Virus record (IMG/VR): IMGVR_UViG_3300031237_000257
Location: 1 to 56,567 of that record
Length of the DNA: 56,567 bases
Reading direction: 5' to 3' (one strand)
Source of the DNA: a virus
This document shows, piece by piece, positions 1-8,307 of the stretch. How positions within the stretch are numbered: the first letter of the stretch is position 1; each line of letters begins with the position of its first letter. The translations under genes and the position numbers were made by a program. The notes below the pieces were generated by a model. That model was not told the origin of the DNA. It searched no databases and saw only the letters and a program-made list of their open reading frames with translations.

Positions 1-4
1 AAAA

Positions 5-31
5 GGAAGGCCAGTGCAAGCTGGCCTTTCC
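5..31 (-). terminator. Intrinsic terminator of the 478-residue gene
   Basis: The stem AAGGCCAG / CTGGCCTT with a six-base loop is followed on the minus strand by a run of T. It sits directly after the stop codon of the gene at 45-1481. Confidence 0.75.
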
Positions 32-44
32 AATATGACAATAA

Positions 45-1481
45 TTATAGCGGCCGAAAATCAGGACGTTCATCATCCATAATTACTTTAGCTCTGACCT
101 TGGATAACAGCTGAGAATTTTTTTCATCCTGAGTTTTGTAAAGCGAAGCAAGTCTTTGCTCTAAGCGGGGGCTCAATGGCTGATAACCACCCAAGATATC
201 TAAAGGCCGCCATGTACGAACAGCAATTACTACAGGACGATCTTTTGGAAACACTAACCTCATGGTGGACGAACCCTGATCATGGTTGATTATTACTTCA
301 TCTCTTGAGTAACCACCAGCCAATCCTACGCGAAATGCACCTATCCAGAACCCCACATCCGCCCCAGCATTTATATGATTTTCATATCGATCCAAAGTTT
401 CACTACTACATTCGACAGTTACCTCAACCCCCCGAACAGCAATTACACTACGAGGAATAAGATTCAACTTACCATTAGCACCCCAGAATTCTTCAGCATC
501 GACATCAGACATATAATGCTTCAAAATATTCTCGTCGTACCATGCCCCACGATTAACTATAAACTCTTGAATACCATCAATATGGACTTTTATAGAAGTT
601 GTATCAGCCCGCAGCTTCTCATTAGTTTCAGTTTGACTTGCATCTACCCCGCCACTTCGAAAAACCCCCAAGAAATTTACGCTCCCTCCTAAACTCCAGC
701 GACTTTCCAAAAACTCGGACTCTCGAACAGTCTCATTAATTTCTAGTGTTTCAGATAGCGGTGCTTTAGCCTTGAACTCCAAAACATCTTCCACAAACTC
801 CTGCCTATAGAATTGCTCCCATATTGCTGGATCTTCATTGGCTTGCCGACGCGTTTTAGGAAGCTTAATTTTTTGAGTCGGGTCATCCATTGCCGTTATT
901 TGCTCAGATATCAGAGTTGCTTCGGCATGGCCACTATCAGCTAATGCAACTACATAATCCGCAACCGCGCGCTCTCTATCTGAAACTTTAACTCTGCGAC
1001 GGTCAGCTATGTCTAGATTTTCGCTCTCCCAAACATCTCTTCTCAGGCCAGGATCCGTTTTACTAGCCAAATCCCACTTCTCGTCTATCTCTTTTTCAAA
1101 CTCGCTTAATGCCTTACTTGCACTCTCCATGACCTTTGCAGCAGCGACAATCTGCGCTTTCTGCTCTGGAGTTGCTGTTTTCACCAGAGATGAAGACAAT
1201 GAATACAGAAAAAACCGATATCCTTTCGCCAAGCTCGCCCCCGAAGCTACATACTCCGGGCTAAGATCTGCCACAGCACTCCACTGCGGCACTCTATCTG
1301 AGTACATATTTTCATAATACCGTCCAAGTGCTGCTGATGACTGATCGAAAAGTGCTGGGGATGCAACAGCTAAAGGTTGAATAATATCTCCTCCGCGACC
1401 ATCACTATTTCCTAAACGACTGACAAGTAGTTGATGCCAACGTTTCCAAGCTGGAACTCCATGCCCTGCAAATACGCCCAT
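45..1481 (-). CDS. Unknown 478-residue protein at the prophage left edge
   Basis: I do not recognise a family. The protein has no signal peptide and no clear membrane segment. Residues about 100-200 are charged and helical (AEATLISEQ, EKEIDEKWD). The C-terminal half is richer in beta-type sequence, with a glycine-rich stretch near residues 360-385 (GADVGFWIGAFRVGLAGGYS). The gene is more AT-rich than the phage genes to its right and has its own terminator, so it is a separate transcription unit. It lies beyond the lysis genes, where lambdoid phages often carry lysogenic-conversion genes. It could be phage cargo or the first host gene; the sequence does not decide this. Confidence 0.6.
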   Translation of the reverse strand: MGVFAGHGVPAWKRWHQLLVSRLGNSDGRGGDIIQPLAVASPALFDQSSAALGRYYENMYSDRVPQWSAVADLSPEYVASGASLAKGYRFFLYSLSSSLVKTATPEQKAQIVAAAKVMESASKALSEFEKEIDEKWDLASKTDPGLRRDVWESENLDIADRRRVKVSDRERAVADYVVALADSGHAEATLISEQITAMDDPTQKIKLPKTRRQANEDPAIWEQFYRQEFVEDVLEFKAKAPLSETLEINETVRESEFLESRWSLGGSVNFLGVFRSGGVDASQTETNEKLRADTTSIKVHIDGIQEFIVNRGAWYDENILKHYMSDVDAEEFWGANGKLNLIPRSVIAVRGVEVTVECSSETLDRYENHINAGADVGFWIGAFRVGLAGGYSRDEVIINHDQGSSTMRLVFPKDRPVVIAVRTWRPLDILGGYQPLSPRLEQRLASLYKTQDEKNSQLLSKVRAKVIMDDERPDFRPL

Positions 1482-1868
1482 GACTCATCCCTCAAGTGAA
1501 TAACAGTTAGGTTATGAGTGCATCACCCTCACAAAACCGACTTTCTAGGAAGAGCGCGACACCCAGTAGCCAGTGTCGCTCACAAATCCAAAATGTCAAA
1601 AAACAAACGATATAGCAAATCAGTATGTAATTTATAGTAAGTAGAACTATAAGCAGAACTGTCTCGCATATCTTACACTTGGTTCCCAATCAAATAGCGC
1701 ACTGATTGTTAATCTACGACTGAATTGCCTCTGGCTTTTTAGACACGCTTCAGACTCAGAAAATAGCGTCGGACTCGCTCCCGATTTAAGAGTTGTAAAA
1801 TGCTCTATGCAACTCCGTTGTTGTGACAGTTTGCGGGATTATTTCTACGGGTAGAAGCTTATCCCTCA
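1482..1868. other. Intergenic region, divergent promoters expected
   Basis: About 390 bases lie between two divergent genes. A 60-codon TTG-started frame on the minus strand (1507-1689) has no ribosome binding site and is not called. A perfect dyad TTCTACGGGTAGAA lies at 1843-1856, close to the start of the plus-strand gene, and could be a protein-binding site. I see nothing else. Confidence 0.4.
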
Positions 1869-2327
1869 ATGGCTGTTAAGGGTCGAATGCGGCCGCTTAC
1901 ATCAGCTCAAATCATGCAGCTCGTCGCCCTACCCTCGCCCAATCAGCGCGCCTCAATTACTGTATATCCAAACAGTATTGATATAGGCGTTACCGTGGAC
2001 CCGCACGAAATCGAAGACACCAGCGACTGGTTGGGCTGCCCAACCGAGTTGGAAACCTGCCGCCAGTTCCTGCGCATGTACGAGAATGAAGTCCAGGAAC
2101 TTACCCTGCAAATGCGTAAAGCCCGGGAGGACATCTTCGGCCTGGTGCAAATGCATGCCGACGTATCCAAGGAACGGGACCAGCTTCGGCTCCAATTATC
2201 CCGGCTACACGACGAAAACACCGAATTGTCCGGCCAGGTCCGCAGCTTGCTGATAGTGTCCGATCAGCGTGAGCACCTCTTCAGAGAAAACCAGAGGTTG
2301 CTCAAGGAGAAGAGGGATCGGCAATAG
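1869..2327 (+). CDS. Coiled-coil protein of unknown function with internal LexA box
   Basis: The 152-residue frame has an N-terminal 50 residues of ordinary composition and then a long heptad-rich segment from about residue 60 to the end (RDQLRLQLSRLHDENTELSG), so a dimeric coiled coil is likely. No catalytic motif is visible. The start is uncertain. The ATG at 1869 has a poor binding site, and the ATG at 1887 (MRPLTSAQ) follows AAGGG. A GTG at 1995 lies just after a consensus SOS operator at 1960-1975. If that operator controls this gene, the true start is the GTG and the protein is about 110 residues. It is convergent with Rz/Rz1, overlapping the Rz 3' end by 26 bases. Confidence 0.6.
   Translation: MAVKGRMRPLTSAQIMQLVALPSPNQRASITVYPNSIDIGVTVDPHEIEDTSDWLGCPTELETCRQFLRMYENEVQELTLQMRKAREDIFGLVQMHADVSKERDQLRLQLSRLHDENTELSGQVRSLLIVSDQREHLFRENQRLLKEKRDRQ
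1960..1975. promoter_or_regulatory. LexA (SOS) box inside the coiled-coil frame
   Basis: CTGTATATCCAAACAG matches the gamma-proteobacterial LexA consensus CTGT-N8-ACAG. The flanks (TACTG...CAGTA) are shared with the second box at 42017-42032. It lies within the longest version of the 1869-2327 frame, which suggests a later start for that gene. Confidence 0.6.
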
Positions 2328-2835
2328 CTCGGACGTAAGCCTGGCACGCGGCCAGTGCAATCAATCCTTGATCGCCGGCGTCGGTGATGGCGACAATTCG
2401 TTGAGCATGCGCTGGGTCAAGTCGGGCGCGCGCTCCTCCATGAACCACGCCGACGGCTTCGGTACCGGCTGGCACTGAACAGCCACTGGCTGGATCCGTG
2501 GCGTCGAGAAGGACTGACAACCGCAAATCAGAAGTGGCAAGGCGATCGCGCAGGCGAGCCTGGTTGGTTTGAGCATCGCTCAGTTCCTTGTGGTGGGTTT
2601 GGTCACTGACCGACAGGCGCTGCTCGAGCGCAAGCCGCTTATCTTGATCAGCGCGGACCTGGGCAGCGGCGCCGCTGCTGATGGCCGACAGGTCATCGAC
2701 GTGCAGGCGACTTTGCTCGGCCAACTGCTGACCGTAGCGCCAGCCTTGCACCTTCCATGCTCCCGCCGCACTTCCGCCCATCAACAACACAATCAACACC
2801 AGCAGAGCTATCAGCTTTTGCGCCGGCGTCATCAC
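2302..2835 (-). CDS. Rz: Rz-like i-spanin (inner-membrane spanin subunit)
   Basis: The 177-residue protein has one N-terminal membrane anchor (residues about 8-26, LIALLVLIVLLMGGSAAGAW) followed by a helical periplasmic region rich in Q, A and R with heptads (residues 40-115). This is the architecture of lambda Rz. It acts with the outer-membrane lipoprotein encoded inside it to fuse the inner and outer membranes as the last step of lysis. Its start overlaps the endolysin stop by four bases (ATGA), so the endolysin and spanins are co-translated. Rz sequences diverge strongly, so the call rests on topology, position and the embedded Rz1. Confidence 0.8.
   Translation of the reverse strand: MMTPAQKLIALLVLIVLLMGGSAAGAWKVQGWRYGQQLAEQSRLHVDDLSAISSGAAAQVRADQDKRLALEQRLSVSDQTHHKELSDAQTNQARLRDRLATSDLRLSVLLDATDPASGCSVPAGTEAVGVVHGGARARLDPAHAQRIVAITDAGDQGLIALAACQAYVRAIADPSSP
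2361..2576 (-). CDS. Rz1: Rz1-like o-spanin lipoprotein, embedded in Rz
   Basis: The 71-residue frame lies wholly inside Rz in another register. It has a lipoprotein signal ending in the lipobox LLICGC, which would give a mature outer-membrane lipoprotein of about 52 residues. The mature part is proline-rich (P at eight or more positions, for example PRIQPVAVQCQPVPKPS), as in lambda Rz1. Its partner is the Rz-like anchor. The ATG start is MLKPTRLACA. The nested Rz/Rz1 layout is one of the few clear cases of two genes sharing the same DNA in different frames. Confidence 0.82.
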   Translation of the reverse strand: MLKPTRLACAIALPLLICGCQSFSTPRIQPVAVQCQPVPKPSAWFMEERAPDLTQRMLNELSPSPTPAIKD

Positions 2836-3257
2836 GGCACATCCTTGAAGAAGATGTGGCCACCAATCTTCAACGTTTGCTTGGCGTCCCTCGCCCAGAT
2901 CGGCGCCTTCGGCATCGCAGTGGCGTAGTAATGCGTGGCACCTCCGGTCGGATCTGGCACCTTTCCGTCAATCACCTGGTCAGCGGCGATCCGCGCTTGC
3001 GCAAGTTCGCGGAACGGGATCCGCTTTATGCCGATCAGGAAAGCATAGTTCGGGTCGCTCTTGTTCCAACAACTGAACTGAAATGGCTTCTGGCACACGC
3101 CGGCGTAGCCCTCGCCCCACCAAGATGTAACCTTGCCATCCTCCACACGGTTGCGAACAGTCCAGGCCACGGCGATCTGGCCGGCCGTACTTTCGCCGCG
3201 TGCCTCGCCCCACAACGTGCGGGCGAGAATGTCGCGGTCCTTTTCAATCACAGGCAT
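2832..3257 (-). CDS. SleB-family cell wall hydrolase (endolysin)
   Basis: The 141-residue protein is a stand-alone Hydrolase_2/SleB domain. Early residues LARTLWGEARGES carry the conserved acidic residue of this fold, followed by the typical AVAWTVRNRV and a C-terminal GGATHYYA segment. Family members cleave peptidoglycan glycan strands, and in phages of Pseudomonas they serve as the endolysin. There is no signal peptide, so release depends on a holin. The holin gene is 30 kb away at the other end of the late operon. The ATG at 3257 is preceded by CTGGAG. An intrinsic terminator lies immediately upstream (3273-3298). Confidence 0.88.
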   Translation of the reverse strand: MPVIEKDRDILARTLWGEARGESTAGQIAVAWTVRNRVEDGKVTSWWGEGYAGVCQKPFQFSCWNKSDPNYAFLIGIKRIPFRELAQARIAADQVIDGKVPDPTGGATHYYATAMPKAPIWARDAKQTLKIGGHIFFKDVP

Positions 3258-3272
3258 AACTTTTCTCCAGGC

Positions 3273-3298
3273 AAAAAAATACCCGCTCGATGGCGGGT
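3273..3298 (-). terminator. Intrinsic terminator just upstream of the endolysin
   Basis: On the minus strand ACCCGC-CATCGA-GCGGGT is followed by ATTTTTTT. It lies between the 229-residue gene and the endolysin ribosome binding site. Confidence 0.75.
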
Positions 3299-3333
3299 GG
3301 CAGTGATCCGGATGGTTGGGGTCAAGGCATAAA

Positions 3334-4023
3334 TCAGTAACCGGTGACGTCCAGAATCAGAAAGCTGTAGTTGTAAAACTCATACGATAGAGTTGGCTGA
3401 GTGCCCGGCGTGGATGATGCGTTTATAGTGTCCAGCGTGTACTGCCATGAGCCGCCTGAGCATATCCCCCTGCCACCCTCTACCACCACTGTGACAACTG
3501 GCTGCCCTTGGCTTACGGTTCTCCTCAGCCAAAAGTAAGGCCGCATCTGGACGGCCACAGCGATAGTCTTTCCGCTCACGCTGCCGCTGATAATTTCTCT
3601 GCGGCCGAGGGTGCCAGACCTCCTGTCTAGAATCTTCATGTACCTGCGTTCGGAGCTGTAGGCGATGTTTCCGGTGGCCGGATTACGTACCCGCAACCCT
3701 ATGATTCCGCCCGCGCCGGTACTGGTTGGTTTGGGGGTACCAAAAACGTAATAGTTTATGGGTGGGGATATGCCGCCGGACACGATGGCGTAAACCCTGC
3801 ACACGGTACCGCTGATCATTACTGACCAGCACGAATAAGCACCGGCCAGAGCCACCACGGGGAACAGCTCGCCAGATGGCAACGAGAAGTCCGCGTAGCG
3901 CCCCTCGGTCCCGCCTGAAGTCAAGTAAACGGTCCCTGACGCAACAAGCTCGAAGTTGCTGTAGTTGGAGTCGATTTGCGCCGTCCCTAGCGCCCCTTTT
4001 ACCCTGAATCCTGCATTTGCCAT
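3334..4023 (-). CDS. Distal tail-tip associated protein, function unknown
   Basis: The 229-residue protein is rich in glycine, serine, threonine and aromatic residues and looks mostly beta-structured. It has no signal peptide or membrane span. It follows the J gene and a 98-residue gene in the same direction with only three bases between. That suggests a virion protein at the tail tip or an accessory to receptor binding. I do not recognise a domain. The ATG at 4023 (MANAGFRVKG) is the only good start. Confidence 0.65.
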   Translation of the reverse strand: MANAGFRVKGALGTAQIDSNYSNFELVASGTVYLTSGGTEGRYADFSLPSGELFPVVALAGAYSCWSVMISGTVCRVYAIVSGGISPPINYYVFGTPKPTSTGAGGIIGLRVRNPATGNIAYSSERRYMKILDRRSGTLGRREIISGSVSGKTIAVAVQMRPYFWLRRTVSQGQPVVTVVVEGGRGICSGGSWQYTLDTINASSTPGTQPTLSYEFYNYSFLILDVTGY

Positions 4024-4026
4024 TTA

Positions 4027-4323
4027 CTAAACCCCGTAGGTTATCCAGCAGCCGACCGGTAGATTTCCTGTGCCGGTTCCGGGGAATGACCACGACATGC
4101 CTGACAATGATGTGACGATCAACGGCGCGGGCGTAGGCCTGATGGCGGCTTGCTCAATCACCAGCGGAATAGCCCATCCGGTGCCGTCTGCAAACTCAGG
4201 AACGCTGATGGCTCCCGGACCTGTCCCCGTGTAAACCCGGCCGATGATTCGAGTAATCCTATCGGTGATCTCAAGGGTTACGACGCCCGTAACCCTGTCC
4301 CTGATCCTCAGCCCGACAGTCAA
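4027..4323 (-). CDS. Small protein translated with the J tail-tip gene
   Basis: The 98-residue protein begins MTVGLRIRDRVTGVV, and the opening residues resemble the end of J (DTTTGVVVVELG), so it may share a small beta domain with it. It starts with a rare TTG that overlaps the J stop codon (TTGA), which points to translational coupling. Small genes of this kind are common after J in Pseudomonas lambdoid phages. The function is unknown; a role at the tail tip is inferred from position. Confidence 0.65.
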   Translation of the reverse strand: MTVGLRIRDRVTGVVTLEITDRITRIIGRVYTGTGPGAISVPEFADGTGWAIPLVIEQAAIRPTPAPLIVTSLSGMSWSFPGTGTGNLPVGCWITYGV

Positions 4324-7300
4324 CTCAGCACCCCCAACTCCACCACTACAACGCCAGTTGTCGTATCGGTGAGATAAAAGCCCTGGTTGTTGAGCTTCAA
4401 CCTGTACCCGACACCGGTGCCGTTAAACTTCAATGTGCCACTCTTATCGAGTTGCCAGCCTTTGGTATTTTCCACGTAATCGGTCGATTGAATGACGTTG
4501 CCAATCTTCGCGTTCGTGATGGATCCGTCTTCGATGAACGCCGCTTTGATGTAGGCAGTGTTGTTCTGGACCACGAACGGATAGAAGATCTCGGCGGCGT
4601 TTGGATCGACGATTGCAAATCGGCTGGCTGCGATCAGCACCTGGCTGGTGATGATCCCCTCGTCGTTCTCCACACCTACACCGATTCCAGCCAGGTAAGG
4701 TTTTCCATCAACGGTGAGCTGAGTCTTGATGCTGTACATCGCGGCCAGCTCGCTTTTCATGGCCTCAATCTCAATCGACGCCCCTCCCCCGGAATCGATC
4801 TTCTCCAGAAGGTGCTGGCTCAATTGCGTTTCGGTAATCTGGTCGTTCAGATAGTCCAGAATCGGGCCGGCATCCGCAGAGGACTGACCAAACACCGGAC
4901 CAAAGAACGCCCCGACGTTGCCGATTCGATCCACCAGGCGAGCCCAGAAGAAGAACGTTTTGCCGGAGGCCAAGCCCATGATTGTTAGATCGGTCTGTGG
5001 ATAGGCGTAATCCCCGAACTTGATGGCCTCGGCAATCTGGTTGGTTTCGCTGTACCAGATCTCGGTGCGCTGCAGGTCGGCGGTGCTCAGCTCCTGGGGG
5101 ATCCACCACTTGAGCTTGATGCCGAACACGATCGACTCAGCGGTGAACGATGAAACCACTGGCGGCGGCGTAGTCTTGCCGTTCAGCACCGTCTCCGCGG
5201 AAGTCGCGAACACCGACCCGATGTCGAGCGAGTTGATCGCCCGGACCTTGGCCACGTAGCGACCGGCATAAATCCCGCTCACATCAATCGAGGTGGTGCC
5301 GGTGCGCCCCGCAAAGATCCAATCCCCATCGTTCTTGCGCCAGTAGACCTCGAAGGCGATCGCGCTTGGCGGCCGATCCCATTCGATGGTCATCACGCTG
5401 ATCGCGCTGCCCTGATCGACAAAGTGGTCGTTGCTGACGGTGACTGTCGACGGCGGCCGCTGCACGCTCGGCGGAATGACCGTGATTGGCGGTCGCTCGA
5501 TGCGGGTGCCGTTGTCGATCGCGCCGTATTTGCTGGAGTTGTGACGGACCGCGCTGATCGTGAACTTGATTTCTGAATCGGAGAAGTCCTCCGCAACAGA
5601 CATCACGCGGAACTGCTGAACAGCCAGCGTCGGCGAGTCAATCGCCCACATCGAATGGCGCGGCGGCAGGTCGTCGAGGTCTTCGGTCAGCACCACCTGT
5701 TGCACTTCAGCGGGGAAGCCCGTGGTGTCAAAGGTGACATTGCCGTTATCCCAGGTAATGCCGGTGCTGTCCCATGTCAGCGGATAGCCAGAAGACTTGA
5801 TGATGCGAGATACCGCTTTGCCGTTGGGCATGATCAGCGTAATGGTGTCGCCCGGGTAGGCCGTCACGTCAGCATCGAGGACCAGGGTGTCGAGTGTCGA
5901 CGAACGCAGGCGGCCGCCAATGCGGCGCCCTGCCCGGTCGTTGTCGGCGACGCGAATGATTTGGCCCGGCCTGGCCAAGGTCCCATCCAAGCCGACGGAA
6001 AAACCCACGCTCTCCGTTTCCAAGCGGTTGGTGAGCAACGCCCACTTACCGATTCGATGGGCTTGGGCTTGCGAGCTGCAACCAGTGGCAGTGATCTCTG
6101 TTTGCTGAATACCGTAGCGAGTGATCCCAGCCTGGTCGTCGACGTACTCGACCTTCTGCCGATAGAAATCTGCCGGGTCATTCCAGCTCACCAGTGCGAC
6201 GGTATAGCGGGATTTTTTTGCCGAGCCGGAGTATTTGAACTTGCCATCGATCACGTTGGCGTTCGAGTAAGTGAAGACCGGATCTTCAGGAATGTCGGCG
6301 ATGGCCATGACCGAGCCGGCCGCCCAATAGGCCATGCCGCGGAACGTGGTGGCCAAATCCTGCAGCACCTTCAGCGCATCAGCGCGCACCGACAGATACA
6401 GACTGCAAGTGAACCGCGGTTCACTGCCGCCCTTCCCATCAGGCACGGGCTGATCGCAATACTGGCCGATCCGATACAACTCCCACTTATCGACCTGGCC
6501 GGCGTTCAGCAGATGGCCAAGGCCATAACGGAAGTGGAGCAGCAAGTCGTAGAAGATCCAGGCAGGGTTATCGGTCCAAGCACTCTTGAAGCTGCCGTCC
6601 CAAACTCCGGTGTAGACCCGGGTTTCCGGGTCGTAGTTGTTCGGCACCCTGATGATTCGGCCAAACAAGTCAAACGAGCGCGAAGGAATCGACTGAAACT
6701 GCGAGGCGTCGAATTGCAGGCCAATAAGGGCTGAACCCGGGTAACGCAGTTTCGCGTCGATGACCTCTGTGATGGCTTCGACGTTGATGGTGTCTGCGAT
6801 CGCGCCACTGGTGGAGTTCGGAGTCAGACGAACAACACGCACCGTCCAGCTACTGCTGGCCTCGGGAAGGTCAATGCGGTGAGACCTTTCGTACTTCGTT
6901 GAGGTTTTGCCAGTGAAGGCTGGAGACAGGATGGGAACGAACGGGCCGCCGTCAGTCGACAAGTCAATCCGATAGGCAACGGTGAAGCCGCCAGTGTCGC
7001 CGTTTGAGGTATTGGTCTGAGCCAGGCGCGGGGTGGAAAGCCTGATACGGACTGCCGACAACTGCAGGTTGCTTAGGGACCGTACCCACGGCTGGCTGCT
7101 GGTCAGTTCAACACCAATGGCGGTTTCACTTTCAACAGCAGGAAAGCCGGCGATGTGCGTTTGATCTTGGCTACCAGTGCGAGCGTCGAGCGTCACGCCG
7201 CTGAAGTTAATGCTGCCGTCAGCATTCGCCAGTGTGGTTTCGTCGAGAAAAACCGAGCGCATGCCACTGGCCAATCCGCGGATCTCTCCTTCACTTACCA

Positions 7301-7409
7301 AATCCAAAATACGGGCGTAGGCGATGCTTTGAAGGCTATCCGGAGCCTCAACTGAGGGGCGCGGTTTCGACTCCCCACCTTTGCTGCCGGCGATGGCTAG
7401 ATTGGTCAT
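4320..7409 (-). CDS. J: Tail tip attachment protein J (host specificity)
   Basis: The 1029-residue protein is of lambda gpJ size and order. The N-terminal third (for example LQSIAYARILDLVSEGEIRGLA, here summarised at residues 24-46) is the conserved opening of J proteins. Residues about 640-820 read as fibronectin-type repeats (EVYWRKNDGDWIFAG, TEIWYSETNQIAEA). The region near residues 895-945 (VDGKPYLAGIGVGVENDEG) is the central-fibre module usually called DUF1983. It forms the central tail fibre and contacts the receptor. The start ATG at 7409 follows GAAGGAA. A terminator sits just upstream (7425-7449). Confidence 0.93.
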   Translation of the reverse strand: MTNLAIAGSKGGESKPRPSVEAPDSLQSIAYARILDLVSEGEIRGLASGMRSVFLDETTLANADGSINFSGVTLDARTGSQDQTHIAGFPAVESETAIGVELTSSQPWVRSLSNLQLSAVRIRLSTPRLAQTNTSNGDTGGFTVAYRIDLSTDGGPFVPILSPAFTGKTSTKYERSHRIDLPEASSSWTVRVVRLTPNSTSGAIADTINVEAITEVIDAKLRYPGSALIGLQFDASQFQSIPSRSFDLFGRIIRVPNNYDPETRVYTGVWDGSFKSAWTDNPAWIFYDLLLHFRYGLGHLLNAGQVDKWELYRIGQYCDQPVPDGKGGSEPRFTCSLYLSVRADALKVLQDLATTFRGMAYWAAGSVMAIADIPEDPVFTYSNANVIDGKFKYSGSAKKSRYTVALVSWNDPADFYRQKVEYVDDQAGITRYGIQQTEITATGCSSQAQAHRIGKWALLTNRLETESVGFSVGLDGTLARPGQIIRVADNDRAGRRIGGRLRSSTLDTLVLDADVTAYPGDTITLIMPNGKAVSRIIKSSGYPLTWDSTGITWDNGNVTFDTTGFPAEVQQVVLTEDLDDLPPRHSMWAIDSPTLAVQQFRVMSVAEDFSDSEIKFTISAVRHNSSKYGAIDNGTRIERPPITVIPPSVQRPPSTVTVSNDHFVDQGSAISVMTIEWDRPPSAIAFEVYWRKNDGDWIFAGRTGTTSIDVSGIYAGRYVAKVRAINSLDIGSVFATSAETVLNGKTTPPPVVSSFTAESIVFGIKLKWWIPQELSTADLQRTEIWYSETNQIAEAIKFGDYAYPQTDLTIMGLASGKTFFFWARLVDRIGNVGAFFGPVFGQSSADAGPILDYLNDQITETQLSQHLLEKIDSGGGASIEIEAMKSELAAMYSIKTQLTVDGKPYLAGIGVGVENDEGIITSQVLIAASRFAIVDPNAAEIFYPFVVQNNTAYIKAAFIEDGSITNAKIGNVIQSTDYVENTKGWQLDKSGTLKFNGTGVGYRLKLNNQGFYLTDTTTGVVVVELGVLS

Positions 7410-7424
7410 GGCTTTCCTTCAGGC

Positions 7425-7449
7425 AAAAAAAAGCCCGCTCACGGCGGGC
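7425..7449 (-). terminator. Intrinsic terminator between the KilA-N gene and J
   Basis: Minus strand GCCCGC-CGTGA-GCGGGC is followed by eight T. It ends only a few bases before the J ribosome binding site. Confidence 0.8.
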
Positions 7450-7467
7450 ACTTCGAGATCAGGTTTT

Positions 7468-7983
7468 TCAGGCCGCATCCAACCCCAGTGTCAACTGGAG
7501 CTGATCGCGCCAGTACTCGACCTGGTGAACGAGTCCTGGTTTTTTCCATCTGAACTTAGCGAGTTCTTTACCGCTAAGACTGGCGACGGCTTGAGCCTCA
7601 CCAAGCATCTTGCATGCTCTATCAAACTGCTGTTTTTCGTTCAGCTCACCGCGTAACAAGGCGTCGATGTGCAGGTCGCACCAAACAGAAAACTTCATAT
7701 CCAGCCAGCGAGCGAAAACAACAGCTAGCTTTGGATGAAGCCATGTCCCGGGAGCTTTACCTCCGCGCGAAGTCCTTACCAGACCAAAGTGATCCTGAGT
7801 CACTTTGGTTTCGAGACCTAACGCCTCCGCCATAACAATCATGTAAAGCTTCGTCTCATCTTGCTTGAGCCAGTCTACTGGCCGTTTGCTGAAACGCTTG
7901 GCGACATCAGTCGCGTTGATCCATCCATCGCTATTGAAGCGGACAGCCTGGCCTTCGTAGTGAAATGGGATGACGTTGTTCAT
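7468..7983 (-). CDS. KilA-N domain protein
   Basis: The start chosen is the ATG at 7983 (MNNVIPFHYEGQ), which has the strong binding site GGAAGGAG eight bases upstream. The longer frame to 8016 has none. The 171-residue protein has a KilA-N domain through residues about 15-105 (DGWINATDVAKRFSKRP, TWLHPKLAVVFARWLD), a DNA-binding fold found in phage and viral regulators. A second helical part follows (KELAKFRWKKPG). It is inserted between tail genes I and J, with a structured leader and terminators on both sides, so it is an independent unit. Possible roles are antirepression or modulation of host or competing phage genes; the sequence does not say which. Confidence 0.85.
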   Translation of the reverse strand: MNNVIPFHYEGQAVRFNSDGWINATDVAKRFSKRPVDWLKQDETKLYMIVMAEALGLETKVTQDHFGLVRTSRGGKAPGTWLHPKLAVVFARWLDMKFSVWCDLHIDALLRGELNEKQQFDRACKMLGEAQAVASLSGKELAKFRWKKPGLVHQVEYWRDQLQLTLGLDAA

Positions 7984-8224
7984 GGTGAGCTCCTTCCGCC
8001 TGAGAAAGATGTGCAAGCAGGGGCGTAGGCGGAGCGAAACCGACCCTTTTCGGTAGCGAACCTAGCCTGCACGGGATATCCCTTGCGGGATTCGCGGGCA
8101 CAAAAAAGCCCCAGTGCGCATAACGCATCCGAGGCTCATTTGCTGCCCGGACGACCTTTCGATCATTTCCGGTTATGGGTGTCGGTTTCCCGACAATTTG
8201 GGGCGAAGGCTTTTCAGCAGGCAC
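7984..8224 (-). promoter_or_regulatory. Structured leader upstream of the KilA-N gene
   Basis: On the minus strand this stretch holds a GTCGG-GAAA-CCGAC tetraloop hairpin (8181-8194), an intrinsic-terminator-like stem ending in TTTTTT (about 8102-8137), and two further small hairpins around ATCCCGCAAGGGAT and ACCGAAAAGGGTCGGT. A 97-codon frame (7931-8224) crosses it and has the feel of the short Ash-like frames seen upstream of phage regulators, but it has no clear binding site. I read the region as an attenuated leader RNA for the KilA-N gene. Confidence 0.45.
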
Positions 8225-8247
8225 AAAAAAAGCGCCGTGTGGGCGCC
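8225..8247 (-). terminator. Intrinsic terminator after tail gene I
   Basis: Minus strand GCGCC-CACAC-GGCGC is followed by seven T, about 60 bases past the stop of the I gene and at the upstream edge of the KilA-N leader. Confidence 0.8.
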
Positions 8248-8307
8248 TGCTTACTACTTCGTCAAAGTAGCTGAAAAATACCTGCTGAAGCTCGGGCCGT
8301 CAACAGG

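Noticed and set aside
1507-1689. 60-codon hydrophobic minus-strand frame
   Set aside because: It starts with TTG, has no ribosome binding site and lies in AT-rich intergenic sequence where such frames are common.
5655-6734. 359-codon plus-strand frame opposite J
   Set aside because: It is the complement of the well-supported J gene and shows the G/C third-position pattern of the other strand, with no binding site.
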